Part shown: positions 44,429 to 54,811 of the stretch, piece after piece
How positions within the stretch are numbered: the stretch's first letter is position 1
Layout of the letters: the number at the start of each line of letters is the position of its first letter
Origin: Litchfieldia stipae
GTDB taxonomy: Bacteria; Bacillota; Bacilli; Bacillales; Bacillaceae_L
Reading direction: 5' to 3'
NCBI RefSeq assembly: GCF_014837155.1
Contig: NZ_JACYHA010000007.1
Location: forward strand, 1-64,000
DNA: 64,000 bases
Translations under genes and position numbers: made by a program
Notes under the pieces: model-generated
Told to the model about the DNA's origin: nothing
Databases searched by the model: none
What the model saw: the letters and a program-made list of their open reading frames with translations, nothing else

Positions 44429-45298
44429 CTACGACCTACTTTCCTCCAACACACCCCTAGCCAATATCAACCCACCAACCACCCCAGCATCATCCCCAAG
44501 GTCCGGTCGAGTAACATATTCATCAATCGGCGGAATCTCTACGTAATTCCCGATCTGACTTACTAACTCTTGTTTCACCTTAGACAGCAAATTCCCGCCC
44601 TTCATTACCCCACCACCCAAAATAATCCTCTCAGGTCTTAAGACAAGGGTATATGTATGCAGAGCTTGTGCTAAATAATAGGCTAAGTAGTCCCACACCT
44701 CATGATCTGGATCAATTTCACTACCTTTTTTCTGAAGTCTAGCCTCAATCGTTGGCCCCGCCGCCATGCCTTCTAAGCAATTCACATGATACGGACATCC
44801 CCCACCAAATGTATCCTCAGGGTGAATCTGTACCTTTATATGCCCCATCTCTGGATGGCCAAATCCTTCGATAATCTTGCCACCGACAATCGCTCCTCCA
44901 CCTACACCCGTACCAACCGTTAGATACAGAATGCTCTTCAACCCTGCTCCCGCTCCTTTTGTCGCCTCACTAAGCGCAGCTGCATTCACATCTGTCGTCC
45001 AACTAACTGGAACGCCATACCTCGCCTTAATAGCCCCAACAAAATCAAAATTTACCCATGCTAGTTTTGGTGTATTTAAAATAGATCCGTAAGTAGGTGA
45101 AGTTGGATTCACATCAATCGGACCGAACGAGCCAATCCCAATCGCCTTTAATTCAAATCGATCAAAAAACTCAAATACTAGATTTAACGTCTCTTCTGGT
45201 GTCGCCGTAGGAAACGAGACTCTTTCAACAATCTGAAAATCATCATTCCCTACAGCACAAACAAACTTTGTCCCGCCTGCTTCTATTGAACCGTACAC
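44429..45298 (-). CDS. ROK-family fructokinase-like sugar kinase
   Basis: A 289-aa cytoplasmic sugar kinase from the GTG at 45298 (AAGGAG 8 nt upstream; the earlier GTG at 45307 overlaps that site). N-terminal ATP motif YGSIEAGGTKFVCAVG, catalytic TTDVNAAALSEA (Asp near 104), phosphate loop LTVGTGVGGGAIVGGK, and ROK zinc region GHIKVQIHPEDTFGGGCPYHVNCLEG. It matches the GmuE/ScrK-type fructokinase branch of ROK. It lies last in the minus-strand run behind mutarotase, ManA and PgcA genes, so it likely feeds fructose-6-phosphate to ManA. Confidence 0.9.
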   Translation of the reverse strand: MYGSIEAGGTKFVCAVGNDDFQIVERVSFPTATPEETLNLVFEFFDRFELKAIGIGSFGPIDVNPTSPTYGSILNTPKLAWVNFDFVGAIKARYGVPVSWTTDVNAAALSEATKGAGAGLKSILYLTVGTGVGGGAIVGGKIIEGFGHPEMGHIKVQIHPEDTFGGGCPYHVNCLEGMAAGPTIEARLQKKGSEIDPDHEVWDYLAYYLAQALHTYTLVLRPERIILGGGVMKGGNLLSKVKQELVSQIGNYVEIPPIDEYVTRPDLGDDAGVVGGLILARGVLEESRS

Positions 45299-45465
45299 AC
45301 AAAACACTCCTTTTTATACTAAGTATACTAGAACGACACCTAGAACGAATATACTTTTTTAGGCGAGGAAAATATGCTCTTCCAGTTCCCACTTAGAGTC
45401 ATCACAGCTTCCTATCCCATTTGTGTTCAGCTCAATAAAAACTTGCCAAGGCTTAACCACGAATA

Positions 45466-45490
45466 GACCAGAGGACTGTCCCTCTGGCCT
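45466..45490 (-). terminator. Hairpin after the aldose-epimerase gene
   Basis: CCAGAGG and CCTCTGG form a 7-bp perfect stem with a GACTG-type loop just after the stop at 45502. There is only a weak T-run. Confidence 0.5.
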
Positions 45491-45501
45491 ACATTCACAA
45501 C

Positions 45502-46365
45502 CTACAAAACCCCAATACTCAAGACAGTCTGTACGTTCTCCCCCACACCAACCATCACTAACTCATCTTTCCGATTGAATTCATCCGTCTTCGCCATCCA
45601 AGGCTCCACACAGACAAAGTCCTTCCCGCTCTCTGTCCATAACATCACATACTTAAATTCACTCCCATAATCGAGCCGAATTCTCTTCCCACCAGATGAC
45701 GGTTGAAAGGCAATACTAGATTGATTAGCATCTAATAAAACAACTGCTTCCTTCAACCCTTCTAAATCAACACGACCTTCAAACTCTTTCGCCTGCCCAT
45801 CATTATAATCAAAGTACCTCGTTGCATCCGTTTCATATGTAAGATTCTTACCAGTCGATTTGAAATATGGATGAAACCCTGGATACATTGGCATCGGCTG
45901 TTCCCCAGTATTCATATACTCCTGATGGATAGCGAGCCTCCCATTCTCCAAGACATAAGTAAATACAACTTCAACTTCAAATGGATACGAAGCCTTCGTC
46001 TGCTCATTACTCACCAATCTCAACGTCAGAGAAGCCTTTCCATCTTGCTCATAACCAGCCACTTCCCATGAGGCATTACGAGCAAATCCATGATTGTTCA
46101 TCCGATACGTAATTCCATCCCATTCATAGCTTCCATCAGTCAACTGACCTGAAATGGGAAATAAAATCGGAATCCCACCTCTCACATTCGCATCTGGCTG
46201 ATTAAATGTCTCCTCATTCAGGTACAACAACTCTTCTCCCTCTACCCCATACGAATAAACAATCCCACCACGCTCTGGAGCAATCTTGACCCATGAATTC
46301 GTTGTTTTATCCTTTAGAATATAGACCTTATAACTTCGATCTACAGCTTCTGTCACTTCATACAT
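45502..46365 (-). CDS. Aldose 1-epimerase family protein (mutarotase-like)
   Basis: A 287-aa beta-sandwich sugar-binding enzyme of the galactose-mutarotase-like fold. Visible are VKIAPERGGIVYSYGVEGEELLYLN (about 25-49), GGIPILFPISG (63-73), NNHGFARNASWEV (about 89-101, likely catalytic His) and MYPGFHPYFKST (about 159-170). The acidic residues late in the chain lie in FVCVEPWMAKTDEF. Such proteins interconvert sugar anomers, often hexose-6-phosphates. It starts with GAGGAGTGAGG before the ATG and lies 68 bp after ManA. Confidence 0.86.
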   Translation of the reverse strand: MYEVTEAVDRSYKVYILKDKTTNSWVKIAPERGGIVYSYGVEGEELLYLNEETFNQPDANVRGGIPILFPISGQLTDGSYEWDGITYRMNNHGFARNASWEVAGYEQDGKASLTLRLVSNEQTKASYPFEVEVVFTYVLENGRLAIHQEYMNTGEQPMPMYPGFHPYFKSTGKNLTYETDATRYFDYNDGQAKEFEGRVDLEGLKEAVVLLDANQSSIAFQPSSGGKRIRLDYGSEFKYVMLWTESGKDFVCVEPWMAKTDEFNRKDELVMVGVGENVQTVLSIGVL

Positions 46366-46392
46366 ATATCCTCACTCCTCATCTCGTAAAAT

Positions 46393-46422
46393 AGCCAGAC
46401 AAGGACACCCTCACCTGGCTAA
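46393..46422 (-). terminator. Weak terminator between manA and the epimerase gene
   Basis: AGCCAG...CTGGCT encloses about 16 nt and is followed on the minus strand by ATTTTA. It is of the GAGCCAGG type; partial read-through is likely. Confidence 0.45.
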
Positions 46423-46433
46423 AACATCATATT

Positions 46434-47390
46434 CTACTTAGTAGTATGCGACACAATAATCTCCGCATTCCCCACAAATTTATAGTCTTTCAAAGTCGAA
46501 GGAATGATAAAATGATCACCTTTCTTAAACGCATAAGATTGACCATCAACAACAAAGTCACCGTCCCCCTTTAACACACTAACCAATAAATACTTATCAT
46601 TTTCACGGAACTCAACTGTCCCCTCAAGGTTCCAATGATAAACAGTGAAATACTTCTCTTCAATTAACTTCTTACTCGTTAATCCACCATTCACAGATTC
46701 CGTAACCTCAAACGCTGCGTCTTGATGTGGTGTTGTAGCAACTGCAATTGATTTCTCAATATGAAGCTTACGAGTCAGTCCATTAGCATCTCGACGATCA
46801 TAATCATAGACACGATACGTAATATCTGAGCTCTGCTGTGTTTCAAGGATTTGAATCCCTTTACCAATCGCATGAATCGTCCCACTTGGCACATAAACAA
46901 AGTCACCTGGCTTCACTTTGACAGAACGAAGCAGCTCATTCCACTTACCAGCCTCAACCATTTGTGCAAATTCTTCTTTTGAACCTGCATGGTGACCGTA
47001 AATAATTTCTGCTCCTTCTTCACAGTCAATAATGTACCAGCATTCTGTCTTCCCAAACGGATACTTCTCTAACTCAACCGCTTGTTCATCATTCGGATGA
47101 ACTTGAACAGACAGGTCATCATTCGCATCAAGAATCTTGACTAATAGAGGAAATTCTTCGCCCTCTTGATTAGCAAACAACTCACGGTTGGAGTTCCACA
47201 CCTGATCAAGTGTCTTCCCCTTCAATGGTCCATTAATGACTTCAGAAGGACCATTTGGGTGTGCTGAGATCCCCCAGCATTCTCCTGTTTGCTCTGATGG
47301 AATATCATAGCCAAACTGAGTACGAAGAGCTGTTCCTCCCCAAATACGGTCTTGAAACACAGGTTTTAAAAATAGTGGTTCGTTGTACAC
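46434..47390 (-). CDS. manA: Mannose-6-phosphate isomerase, class I
   Basis: A 318-aa zinc enzyme interconverting mannose-6-phosphate and fructose-6-phosphate, the first step toward GDP-mannose. N-terminus MYNEPLFLKPVFQDRIWGGTALR is typical for Bacillus ManA. Zinc-site residues are in VQVHPND (about 93-99) and KTECWYIID (about 110-118), and a cupin site is in VPSGTIHAIGKG. Two GTG codons three apart can serve as start; the second (47390) gives the family N-terminus and better spacing from TTGGAG. It follows pgcA by about 20 bp, and its product would feed ManC upstream. Confidence 0.93.
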   Translation of the reverse strand: MYNEPLFLKPVFQDRIWGGTALRTQFGYDIPSEQTGECWGISAHPNGPSEVINGPLKGKTLDQVWNSNRELFANQEGEEFPLLVKILDANDDLSVQVHPNDEQAVELEKYPFGKTECWYIIDCEEGAEIIYGHHAGSKEEFAQMVEAGKWNELLRSVKVKPGDFVYVPSGTIHAIGKGIQILETQQSSDITYRVYDYDRRDANGLTRKLHIEKSIAVATTPHQDAAFEVTESVNGGLTSKKLIEEKYFTVYHWNLEGTVEFRENDKYLLVSVLKGDGDFVVDGQSYAFKKGDHFIIPSTLKDYKFVGNAEIIVSHTTK

Positions 47391-47410
47391 TCTATTCACT
47401 CCAAACTTAG

Positions 47411-49138
47411 TTATTGGACTTTATTTAATACAGCTTGTTTTAAACTTTCTAATATATCGATACTCTCATTTAGAGTGTTACCCTTCACTCCAAAATAAAA
47501 CTTAATTTTCGGTTCAGTTCCAGAAGGACGTAGACAGAACCATGAACCATCCTCTAGGAAATACTTCAACACGTTTGAAGTTGGTAAGTTAATCTCGCTC
47601 TCTTCTCCAGAAAGAATCTCACTTCGTTTACTTGTTTGGTAGTCCTCAACTGCTACAATGGACCTTCCAGCCATTTCAACAGGTGGATTTTGACGGAATG
47701 AAGACATCATTTCATTAATCTTTTCTGCTCCATCTTTTCCTTTAAGAGTTAACGAAACCAAGTCTTCACGATAATAACCGTACTCTTCAAATATCTCCAT
47801 TAACCCTTGGTATAGTGTTTTCCCTTGTGCTTTGTAATATGCTGCAACCTCTGCAGCCATAATAGATGATTGAACGGCATCTTTATCACGTACAAAGTCT
47901 CCAATTAGATAGCCATAACTTTCTTCATAGCCAAATTGGAAGGCATACTCACCAGTCTCTTCATATTCTTTAATCTTCTCACCAATGAATTTAAAGCCAG
48001 TTAACGTATCAACTGTGTGAATACCAAATTTCTCTGCAATAGCTCGTCCAATTTCTGACGTAACAACGGTCTTTAAGACGACTCCATTTTCAGGTAGGAT
48101 TCCCTGTTCTTGTTTCTGAGAAAGGATGTACTGTAGCATTAATGCTCCTAACTGATTCCCAGTCAAAATAACATACTCACCCTTAGCATCCTTCACAGCT
48201 ACCCCAAGACGATCCGCATCAGGGTCTGTCCCAATTAATAAATCTGCATTAACTCGGTTTCCATATTCAATAGCTAATTCAAATGCAGCATGTTCCTCTG
48301 GATTAGGTGAGCTAACAGTTGAGAAGTTTGGATCTGGTAGCTCTTGCTCTTTAACGATTGTAATCTGTTTAAAACCAAGTGCATCTAATGCTCTTCTTAC
48401 TGGCTTGTTAGCAGTCCCATGTAATGGTGTAAAAACAATATTCAACTGATCTGCCACTTGTTCAATCAGTGTAGGATTTAGAGTAATAGTTTTTAACTGA
48501 TTCGTAAATGCAGCATCAATATGTTCGCCGATAAAAGTTAATAATCCTTCAGACTTTAACTCTTCAACATCAGCCACTTCAACAGTTAATTCATCTTCAA
48601 CCTCATTAACCTTTGCGATAATTTCACTTGCAGCTACTGGTGGAAGCTGTCCTCCATCTTCAGCGTACACTTTATATCCATTATACTCAGGTGGATTGTG
48701 GCTAGCTGTAATCACTATTCCAGCAAATGCATGTAAATATCGAACAGCAAATGAAAGTTCTGGAGTCGGACGTAGCTCTTCAAATACATACGTTTTAATT
48801 CCATGCTTCCCAAGTGTACGAGCAGCCTCTAAAGCAAATTCAGGTGATTTATGACGAGAATCATAAGCAATTGCTACACCTCTAGCCTTTGCTTCTTCAC
48901 CAAAACCATCAATATATCGAGCTAACCCTTCAGTAGCTTTTCTGATAGTATAAATATTAACTCTGTTTGTACCTGGACCGATCTCTCCACGCATTCCACC
49001 TGTGCCGAACTCTAGGTTTTTGTAGAAACAGTCTTCTAGGTTTTTTTTATCATCTTTCAATTTATTAAGTTGAGTTTCAATTTCTTTGTTTAAACGGTTA
49101 AATGAAACCCACTTTTCATATAATTTTTCCCAAATCAT
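47411..49138 (-). CDS. pgcA: Phosphoglucomutase / phosphomannomutase
   Basis: A 575-aa alpha-D-phosphohexomutase of the Bacillus PgcA type. It moves phosphate between C6 and C1 of glucose (and possibly mannose), linking glycolysis to GalU and ManC. Motifs are [18 protein letters not shown] (about 44-61), active-site Ser146 in [13 protein letters not shown], metal loop [10 protein letters not shown] (about 305-314), sugar loop FGYEESYGY and phosphate loop [12 protein letters not shown]. The upstream ATG at 49150 overlaps GGAGG, so the start is taken at 49138. It is separated by 260 bp of AT-rich DNA from the epimerase gene upstream. Confidence 0.93.
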   Translation of the reverse strand: MIWEKLYEKWVSFNRLNKEIETQLNKLKDDKKNLEDCFYKNLEFGTGGMRGEIGPGTNRVNIYTIRKATEGLARYIDGFGEEAKARGVAIAYDSRHKSPEFALEAARTLGKHGIKTYVFEELRPTPELSFAVRYLHAFAGIVITASHNPPEYNGYKVYAEDGGQLPPVAASEIIAKVNEVEDELTVEVADVEELKSEGLLTFIGEHIDAAFTNQLKTITLNPTLIEQVADQLNIVFTPLHGTANKPVRRALDALGFKQITIVKEQELPDPNFSTVSSPNPEEHAAFELAIEYGNRVNADLLIGTDPDADRLGVAVKDAKGEYVILTGNQLGALMLQYILSQKQEQGILPENGVVLKTVVTSEIGRAIAEKFGIHTVDTLTGFKFIGEKIKEYEETGEYAFQFGYEESYGYLIGDFVRDKDAVQSSIMAAEVAAYYKAQGKTLYQGLMEIFEEYGYYREDLVSLTLKGKDGAEKINEMMSSFRQNPPVEMAGRSIVAVEDYQTSKRSEILSGEESEINLPTSNVLKYFLEDGSWFCLRPSGTEPKIKFYFGVKGNTLNESIDILESLKQAVLNKVQ

Positions 49139-49399
49139 GTTTTCCTCCATTTATAAACTATTTTAAGGACTATCAATGTTCCTCCAGCTAAAAAACATAA
49201 ATAAAATAAACCAAAAATGAATTCTACTAGGAACATAGAAAATACGTATTTTATCGTATATAATAGTCGACAATCATCAAAATACAAATATTTTTGTGTA
49301 TACAATAATTAAATTTATACCAATCAAAATCGGAATTTTCTAGTAAAATAATCATGATAAATAAAGGGATAGATTATCAAATCCACCCCAGTTTAAATC

Positions 49400-50422
49400 C
49401 TATTTTTTAAAATAATACTCAATATACCAATCAGCAAACTTTTGAAGTCCTTGTTCTATTGTTGTTTTTGGCTTAAACCCTACAGCACTTTCTAACATTT
49501 CTGTCGAAGCATACGTAGCAGGAACATCACCTGGTTTAATTGGTTCATATATCTTTTCAAATATAACTTTCCTACCTGTAGCATTACTAAGACATTTTTC
49601 TAGAGTTTCAATAAAGAACATCAATTTTTCTGGATTGTTATTACCTATATTAAAAACTTTATGGGAAACATTATTAGTATCAAAAGACGGGTTATGAAGA
49701 ATACGTTCAATCCCTTCTATTATGTCATCAATATATGTGAAATCCCTATACAAATCATTCTTAAAATCACCATTATTAAAAATACTAATTGACTCGCCAT
49801 TAAAGTATTTCTCTGTAAAATTAAAGTATGCCATATCTGGTCGACCCATAGGTCCATAAACTGTGAAAAAGCGTAAACCTGTAATTGGTATTTTATACAA
49901 ATGGCTATAAGTATATGCCATTAATTCATTAGATTTCTTTGTTGAGGCATAAAGAGAGACAGGATTGTCTACATTGTCAGATTCCTCAAATGGGACTTTC
50001 TTATTTGCTCCATATACTGAACTAGATGAAGCGTAGACAAGATGTTCTACCGGATTATGTCTACAAGCTTCGAGAATATTATAAAAACCAACAACATTGC
50101 TTTGTATATAAACATCTGGGTTTTCTATTGAATAACGCACACCAGCTTGTGCTGCAAGATTAATAACAAAATTAGGTTTGAATTCATCAAAAATTTGTAA
50201 AACTGTCTCCTTATTTGAAATATCACCTTTAATAAAAGTGAAATTTTCATAAGGAGTAAGATTCTCTAGACGAGCAAACTTAAGATCTACATCATAATAA
50301 TCATTAATGTTATCAATACCAACAACACGACAGTCCTGTTCTAACAATTTTTTTGATAGATAATACCCTATAAATCCGGCCACACCAGTGATAAAATATA
50401 TTTTATTTTTATCTAACGTCAT
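49400..50422 (-). CDS. NAD-dependent epimerase, UDP-glucuronate 4-epimerase type
   Basis: A 340-aa extended short-chain dehydrogenase. Rossmann motif TGVAGFIGYYLSKKLL (about 12-27), DNINDYYDVDLK (about 37-48) typical of UDP-glucuronate epimerases, catalytic SSSSVYGA and Y-A-S-T-K, and substrate loop RFFTVYGPMGRPDMA. It would convert UDP-GlcA from the Ugd step into UDP-GalA for the polysaccharide. It starts downstream of glycosyltransferase 50564-51661 with a 141-bp gap. Confidence 0.9.
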   Translation of the reverse strand: MTLDKNKIYFITGVAGFIGYYLSKKLLEQDCRVVGIDNINDYYDVDLKFARLENLTPYENFTFIKGDISNKETVLQIFDEFKPNFVINLAAQAGVRYSIENPDVYIQSNVVGFYNILEACRHNPVEHLVYASSSSVYGANKKVPFEESDNVDNPVSLYASTKKSNELMAYTYSHLYKIPITGLRFFTVYGPMGRPDMAYFNFTEKYFNGESISIFNNGDFKNDLYRDFTYIDDIIEGIERILHNPSFDTNNVSHKVFNIGNNNPEKLMFFIETLEKCLSNATGRKVIFEKIYEPIKPGDVPATYASTEMLESAVGFKPKTTIEQGLQKFADWYIEYYFKK

Positions 50423-50563
50423 ATCTCACTATTCCTTTCTAGTCTAATTGAAATTACTAGTTTAATAAATGTCATTACTCTATAGATTTATTGTTCATAT
50501 AATTCATATAGCTAATAAAATTTATTTTTCTAAAATCAAAAACTAACTAATAGTTCACATGTT

Positions 50564-51661
50564 TTATTTTAATACTAAATTTATATATTCTTTTAACTCT
50601 TTGATAAAACGTTCTTCACTAAAATTTTCAGCATGTTTCCTAATTTCCCTAGGATTCCAAGTTTTTGAATCAAAAGAATTCAATACTTCCATAAGTGCAT
50701 TTACATTCTGTTCCTCAAAGTACATTCCATTAACTCCTGATTTAATTGAGTCTAGTGCACCACCAGCTCTAAATGCAATAACAGGTCTACCACAAGCGTT
50801 TACTTCTAATGGAGTAATTCCAAAATCCTCGATACCAGGAAAAATAAATGCTTTACATTTTTTCATATATGATTCAACATCTTTATCTGAGATTCGCCCT
50901 AAAAATTCAACAGATGGTCCTGCAATTGATTCAAGTCTAGTTCTATCTGGTCCATCACCTATTATAACTAATCTCTTGCCAAGTTTTGTACATGCCTCTA
51001 TTGCCAAATCAATCTTTTTATAAGAGACTAATCTAGAAACAACCAAATAATATTCATCATTTTCTAAACTAATGTCTTTAAAGCGTGTCAAGTTTACGGG
51101 AGGAAAAATAATTTTTGAGGGTAAATCATAGTTTTGCTTAATTCGTTTCTGTACTATACTTGAATTAGCAATATAATAATCTACACCTTTCGATGTAGTT
51201 TTATCCCATAATCTTAACGGTGCAACCATCATTTTCGCAATGAATTTTAAAAACTTAGGAATATTTACCCCATTCATATAAGTATCAAAATCCCATGCAA
51301 ATCGCATTGGAGTATGGCAATAACAAATATGAATTGAATCCTTTGATTTTCTCACTCCTTTTGCATAGGCACTACTAGAACTAATAATCAAATCATATTC
51401 TGATAATGTAATGGATTTCATAGCAAGTGGATAAAGCCAAAAGTAAGTTTTAAAATGCTTGTTAATACCAGGGATTTTTTGCATCCACGTGGTACGAATA
51501 TCTGCTTCTTTTAATTCTGAAATCAATTTCTCTTTATCAAGTATTGTTGTGTATATTGGTGCATCAGGAAAAATTTGGTGTAAAACACCTACTACTCTCT
51601 CAGCACCACCAGCTTGATTAAGATAATCATGAACGATGGCAACTCTTATGTTTTTATCCAT
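50564..51661 (-). CDS. Glycosyltransferase family 4 (WbaZ-like)
   Basis: A 365-aa GT-B fold sugar transferase. The N-terminal acceptor domain begins VAIVHDYLNQAGGAERVV. A long middle part with CHTPMRFAWDFDTY (about 112-125) is characteristic of mannosyl/rhamnosyl transferases near ManC genes. The C-terminal nucleotide-sugar site has YYLVVSRLVSYKK and EDFGITPLEVNACGRPVIAFRAGG (about 287-311). It acts on the lipid-linked repeat unit at the inner face of the membrane; the donor is probably GDP-mannose, by context. It lies 67 bp after manC. Confidence 0.87.
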   Translation of the reverse strand: MDKNIRVAIVHDYLNQAGGAERVVGVLHQIFPDAPIYTTILDKEKLISELKEADIRTTWMQKIPGINKHFKTYFWLYPLAMKSITLSEYDLIISSSSAYAKGVRKSKDSIHICYCHTPMRFAWDFDTYMNGVNIPKFLKFIAKMMVAPLRLWDKTTSKGVDYYIANSSIVQKRIKQNYDLPSKIIFPPVNLTRFKDISLENDEYYLVVSRLVSYKKIDLAIEACTKLGKRLVIIGDGPDRTRLESIAGPSVEFLGRISDKDVESYMKKCKAFIFPGIEDFGITPLEVNACGRPVIAFRAGGALDSIKSGVNGMYFEEQNVNALMEVLNSFDSKTWNPREIRKHAENFSEERFIKELKEYINLVLK

Positions 51662-51728
51662 TTTTATCTCCCTTAAAAACTAAAATAAGCTAACTTCTTA
51701 CAAATCAATAAACTAGAAATAATCTATC

Positions 51729-53111
51729 TTATACAGTCTCTTCTAAAGTTAAACAATGACTTTCAATTTCTTCCCAAGTTATAAAAATACGTTTTATATC
51801 TTCTTCCACCAAATCATTTCCTGTCTGTACTTCAATAAATTCCAAATCTGATTCAGCTTTAATTGAATGTTTCGCACCTACAGGTATTTTTAAAACATCA
51901 CCTATTTTTATAGATTTCATTTCACCATTAAGAACAAATACACCTTCACCTTTAATTATTGTCCAAGTTTCATTTCTATGATTATGATATTGATAACTTA
52001 AATTCGCACCTTTATTAATACCAATTCGTTTCGTTAATACTTCTTGTCCATCTTCAAATTTTGTATGGTCAAGTACTTTGTACCATCCCCAACGTCTTTC
52101 TTCGTACATAGGACGTTGTTCAAAACGGTTTACTAACTCTTTGATATTCGGACTTTTTTCTTTATCTGATACTAATATACCGTCAGGACTAACCGCTACC
52201 ACTGCATTGGGTATACCTAGTACAGTAACAGGAATGTCTAATTCATTAATTAAATGAGTATTTGTTGAGTCTTTAATAATACCTTTGCCTATTAAATTAG
52301 TTCCCATTTCTTCAGTTAACGTATTCCAAGTACCCAAATCTTTCCAATAACCCTCGTATGGTAAAGCTACAATTTTCTCAGCTTTTTCTACAACTTCGTA
52401 GTCAAAGCTAATTTTGGGTAATCTATCATACTGCTTTAGTAGAGATTCGTACTGAATTGGAAGTCCCTTTTTTTGTAACAAAGTGATAATGTATTCCAGT
52501 TTAAAAGCAAATACTCCACAGTTCCAAAGTGCCCCCTGATTTAATAATTCTATCGCTTTAGTTTCAGAAGGTTTCTCAGTAAAATGACTAACATTCAAAT
52601 AATCCTTGTTGTAATCTTTATTCTCCGGAACTATATAACCATATTTTGAAGATGGATATGTTGGTTCTACGCCAATTAAGGCAATTTCAGCATCACTATT
52701 ATTAATTGTTAATTCCAAATCTTTAACTTTACTAAAGAATTGATTATCTACGTATGGATCAACAGGTAGTACTCCAATAACTTCTTTTAAACTAACACCT
52801 TTTATGCTATATAAATATGTTGCCGCTAAAGCAATAGCTGCAAAAGTATCACGTCGCTCTGGTTCTACAACAACTGAAACTTTTTCTGAATCCAACTGAC
52901 TCTGAATCATTTCAACCTGTGTATTACTAGTAGCTATAACAGCAGATTCGGATAAATTAACATTTACAAGTTGAGACCAGACTCGTTGTACCATAGAATT
53001 CAATTTTCCATCTTCGTTTTTTAAAACTTTTAAAAATTGTTTTGATCTAGCATCATTAGAAAGTGGCCATAATCTTTTTCCTGAACCACCTGATAGTAAA
53101 ACTAGTTTCAT
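51729..53111 (-). CDS. manC: Mannose-1-phosphate guanylyltransferase (with cupin domain)
   Basis: A 460-aa enzyme that makes GDP-mannose from mannose-1-phosphate and GTP. The nucleotidyltransferase domain starts LLSGGSGKRLWPLSND...KQF (about 5-25), with the GVLPVDPYV and FTEKPS motifs. A C-terminal mannose-6-phosphate isomerase-type cupin (about 350-445, WGWYKVLDH, YQYHNHRNETWTIIKGEG) is fused, as in type II ManC proteins. A GAAGGGTGA site precedes the ATG. An upstream gap of 558 bp suggests its own promoter. A separate manA lies at the end of the region. Confidence 0.92.
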   Translation of the reverse strand: MKLVLLSGGSGKRLWPLSNDARSKQFLKVLKNEDGKLNSMVQRVWSQLVNVNLSESAVIATSNTQVEMIQSQLDSEKVSVVVEPERRDTFAAIALAATYLYSIKGVSLKEVIGVLPVDPYVDNQFFSKVKDLELTINNSDAEIALIGVEPTYPSSKYGYIVPENKDYNKDYLNVSHFTEKPSETKAIELLNQGALWNCGVFAFKLEYIITLLQKKGLPIQYESLLKQYDRLPKISFDYEVVEKAEKIVALPYEGYWKDLGTWNTLTEEMGTNLIGKGIIKDSTNTHLINELDIPVTVLGIPNAVVAVSPDGILVSDKEKSPNIKELVNRFEQRPMYEERRWGWYKVLDHTKFEDGQEVLTKRIGINKGANLSYQYHNHRNETWTIIKGEGVFVLNGEMKSIKIGDVLKIPVGAKHSIKAESDLEFIEVQTGNDLVEEDIKRIFITWEEIESHCLTLEETV

Positions 53112-53669
53112 TTATATCACCCTTCTTTAATTAAATTCATACTCTTATAAACAAGGTAATTAGAACAAACAGGATATATATAATTATCAAATCAAAAAAT
53201 AAACCGTATACTAAACTCTTATAAATATTCAGTTGTTTAACAAATAAACCTTTTTAAAGAATATATCTAAGATTATTGTTCTCATATCTTTGAATATGTG
53301 ATATTAGTTTGGAATAAAGGGAAAATATTATTAACAGTTGTAGATTTATAAAAAGACATTTTTTTGAAGGTAAGGTGTTTTTCTCTTTTTCATTTCTAAT
53401 GCACATTTACTATTGATAGCCTACATATCTTTAAAGCTATTTTAATACTAAATTGTTAAGGTAGAGAATACAATGTAAATTGTAGGAAGTAAGTTTTAAA
53501 ATAAAGGATTAAGCAAACTTCCTTGTTTCAAATAATTAGGAACTCCGTATATTTTTAGTTGGTTTTTAATTGTTCATACACAATCATCACCATTACTATC
53601 ATGACACTTATTTTCAAACCATTTAATACATATAAAATTAAGGTTATAATTTTCATATACTGGCTCTAA
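53112..53669. other. AT-rich gap inside the polysaccharide region
   Basis: This 558-bp gap, very AT-rich, lies between the glycosyltransferase at 53670 and manC. I see no open frame, remnant protein similarity, hairpin terminator or dispersed repeat. It probably holds a promoter for manC and marks a boundary between two gene blocks. Confidence 0.6.
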
Positions 53670-54752
53670 TCAAATATTCGAGTCTAATACCTTAATTACA
53701 TCCAATGCGCACCTATTCCAAGAAAATTTTCCACTTTGTTCAAATCCTAGTTTTTCTAACTTAATTGCTAAATTACTATCGTTTACTAGTAAGCTAATTT
53801 TATTAGCAATATCAGTATAATCATATGGATCACAATAAATAGACGCTTCTCCACAGACTTCTGGTAATGAAGAAGTATTGGAAACAATTACAGGACAACC
53901 ACACGCCATTGCTTCTAATGGTGGTAACCCGAACCCCTCATATAATGAAGGATAAATAAAAACCAATGCATTTTCATATAATGACTTTAACTCATTGTCA
54001 GTTACATATCCAACATATTTAATATTTTTATTCTCAATTGAATTTGACTGGTTATCTTTAAATACTTTAGGGTTTGTTCCTCCAGCAATTACAACACTTA
54101 TATTATCTACTAAATTAATCGCATCAATTATTGCTTTGAAATTCTTATTAGGGTTCATACTACTAACTGCAAAAATAAATTTTTTGTCTCTTAAATCATA
54201 TTTATCCAAAATTTTATTATCTGGTTTTAAAGCCAGAATATGTTCTTTACCTTCTTTAACTACTGAGATTTTTTCTTCTTTTATTTTGCTATATTTTATC
54301 AGTTCGCTTTTCGAGAAATTTGAAACAGTTATAATACTTTTAGCCTGTACTCCTAATCCTCTAAATAAAATTTTATACCATTTCTCAAACATTAATGAAA
54401 ACGATTTGGGAAATCTATAAACAGCTGCATCATGTATTGTTACAATCTGATTTTTTTTAATCAATGGAGCAGTATTACATAGACTAAGTAGCAATCCGTC
54501 TCTTGAATAATAAGGTAATTCCATTTGTTCCCATAAATGTCCCTTTAAAGCCCCGACTTTTCTTACTCTTAAATTATCAAACTTTATATCTAAATCAAGC
54601 TTAGGCATCAAAATTATAAACTCGTAATTTTTACTAATTGGATTATTTATAGTAATTATTTTGTCAATAGCCTTTAATAACTCTCTTCCATATCTTTGTA
54701 CCCCAGTAACTGACTGTGTTAAAAAACGACCATTTATATATACTTTTTTCAT
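53670..54752 (-). CDS. Glycosyltransferase family 4
   Basis: A 360-aa GT-B transferase. It starts [26 protein letters not shown], typical of mannosyltransferases of the WbdA/EpsF-like GT4 group. [11 protein letters not shown] (about 93-103) is in the acceptor domain. The donor site has [21 protein letters not shown] and [26 protein letters not shown] (about 265-292, E-x7-E). The frame opens 11 codons upstream, but the GGAAGTGAA site favours the ATG at 54752. It is last in the block starting from the kinase. Confidence 0.88.
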   Translation of the reverse strand: MKKVYINGRFLTQSVTGVQRYGRELLKAIDKIITINNPISKNYEFIILMPKLDLDIKFDNLRVRKVGALKGHLWEQMELPYYSRDGLLLSLCNTAPLIKKNQIVTIHDAAVYRFPKSFSLMFEKWYKILFRGLGVQAKSIITVSNFSKSELIKYSKIKEEKISVVKEGKEHILALKPDNKILDKYDLRDKKFIFAVSSMNPNKNFKAIIDAINLVDNISVVIAGGTNPKVFKDNQSNSIENKNIKYVGYVTDNELKSLYENALVFIYPSLYEGFGLPPLEAMACGCPVIVSNTSSLPEVCGEASIYCDPYDYTDIANKISLLVNDSNLAIKLEKLGFEQSGKFSWNRCALDVIKVLDSNI

Positions 54753-54811
54753 TAAATTCACTTCCAGTATTACAAATTGATTCATTCATATTAGAGGTTT
54801 TTATAACAATT

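Noticed and set aside
53112-53669. Remnant of a missing wzy or glycosyltransferase gene
   Set aside because: No frame shows recognisable membrane or glycosyltransferase patterns; the gap looks non-coding.
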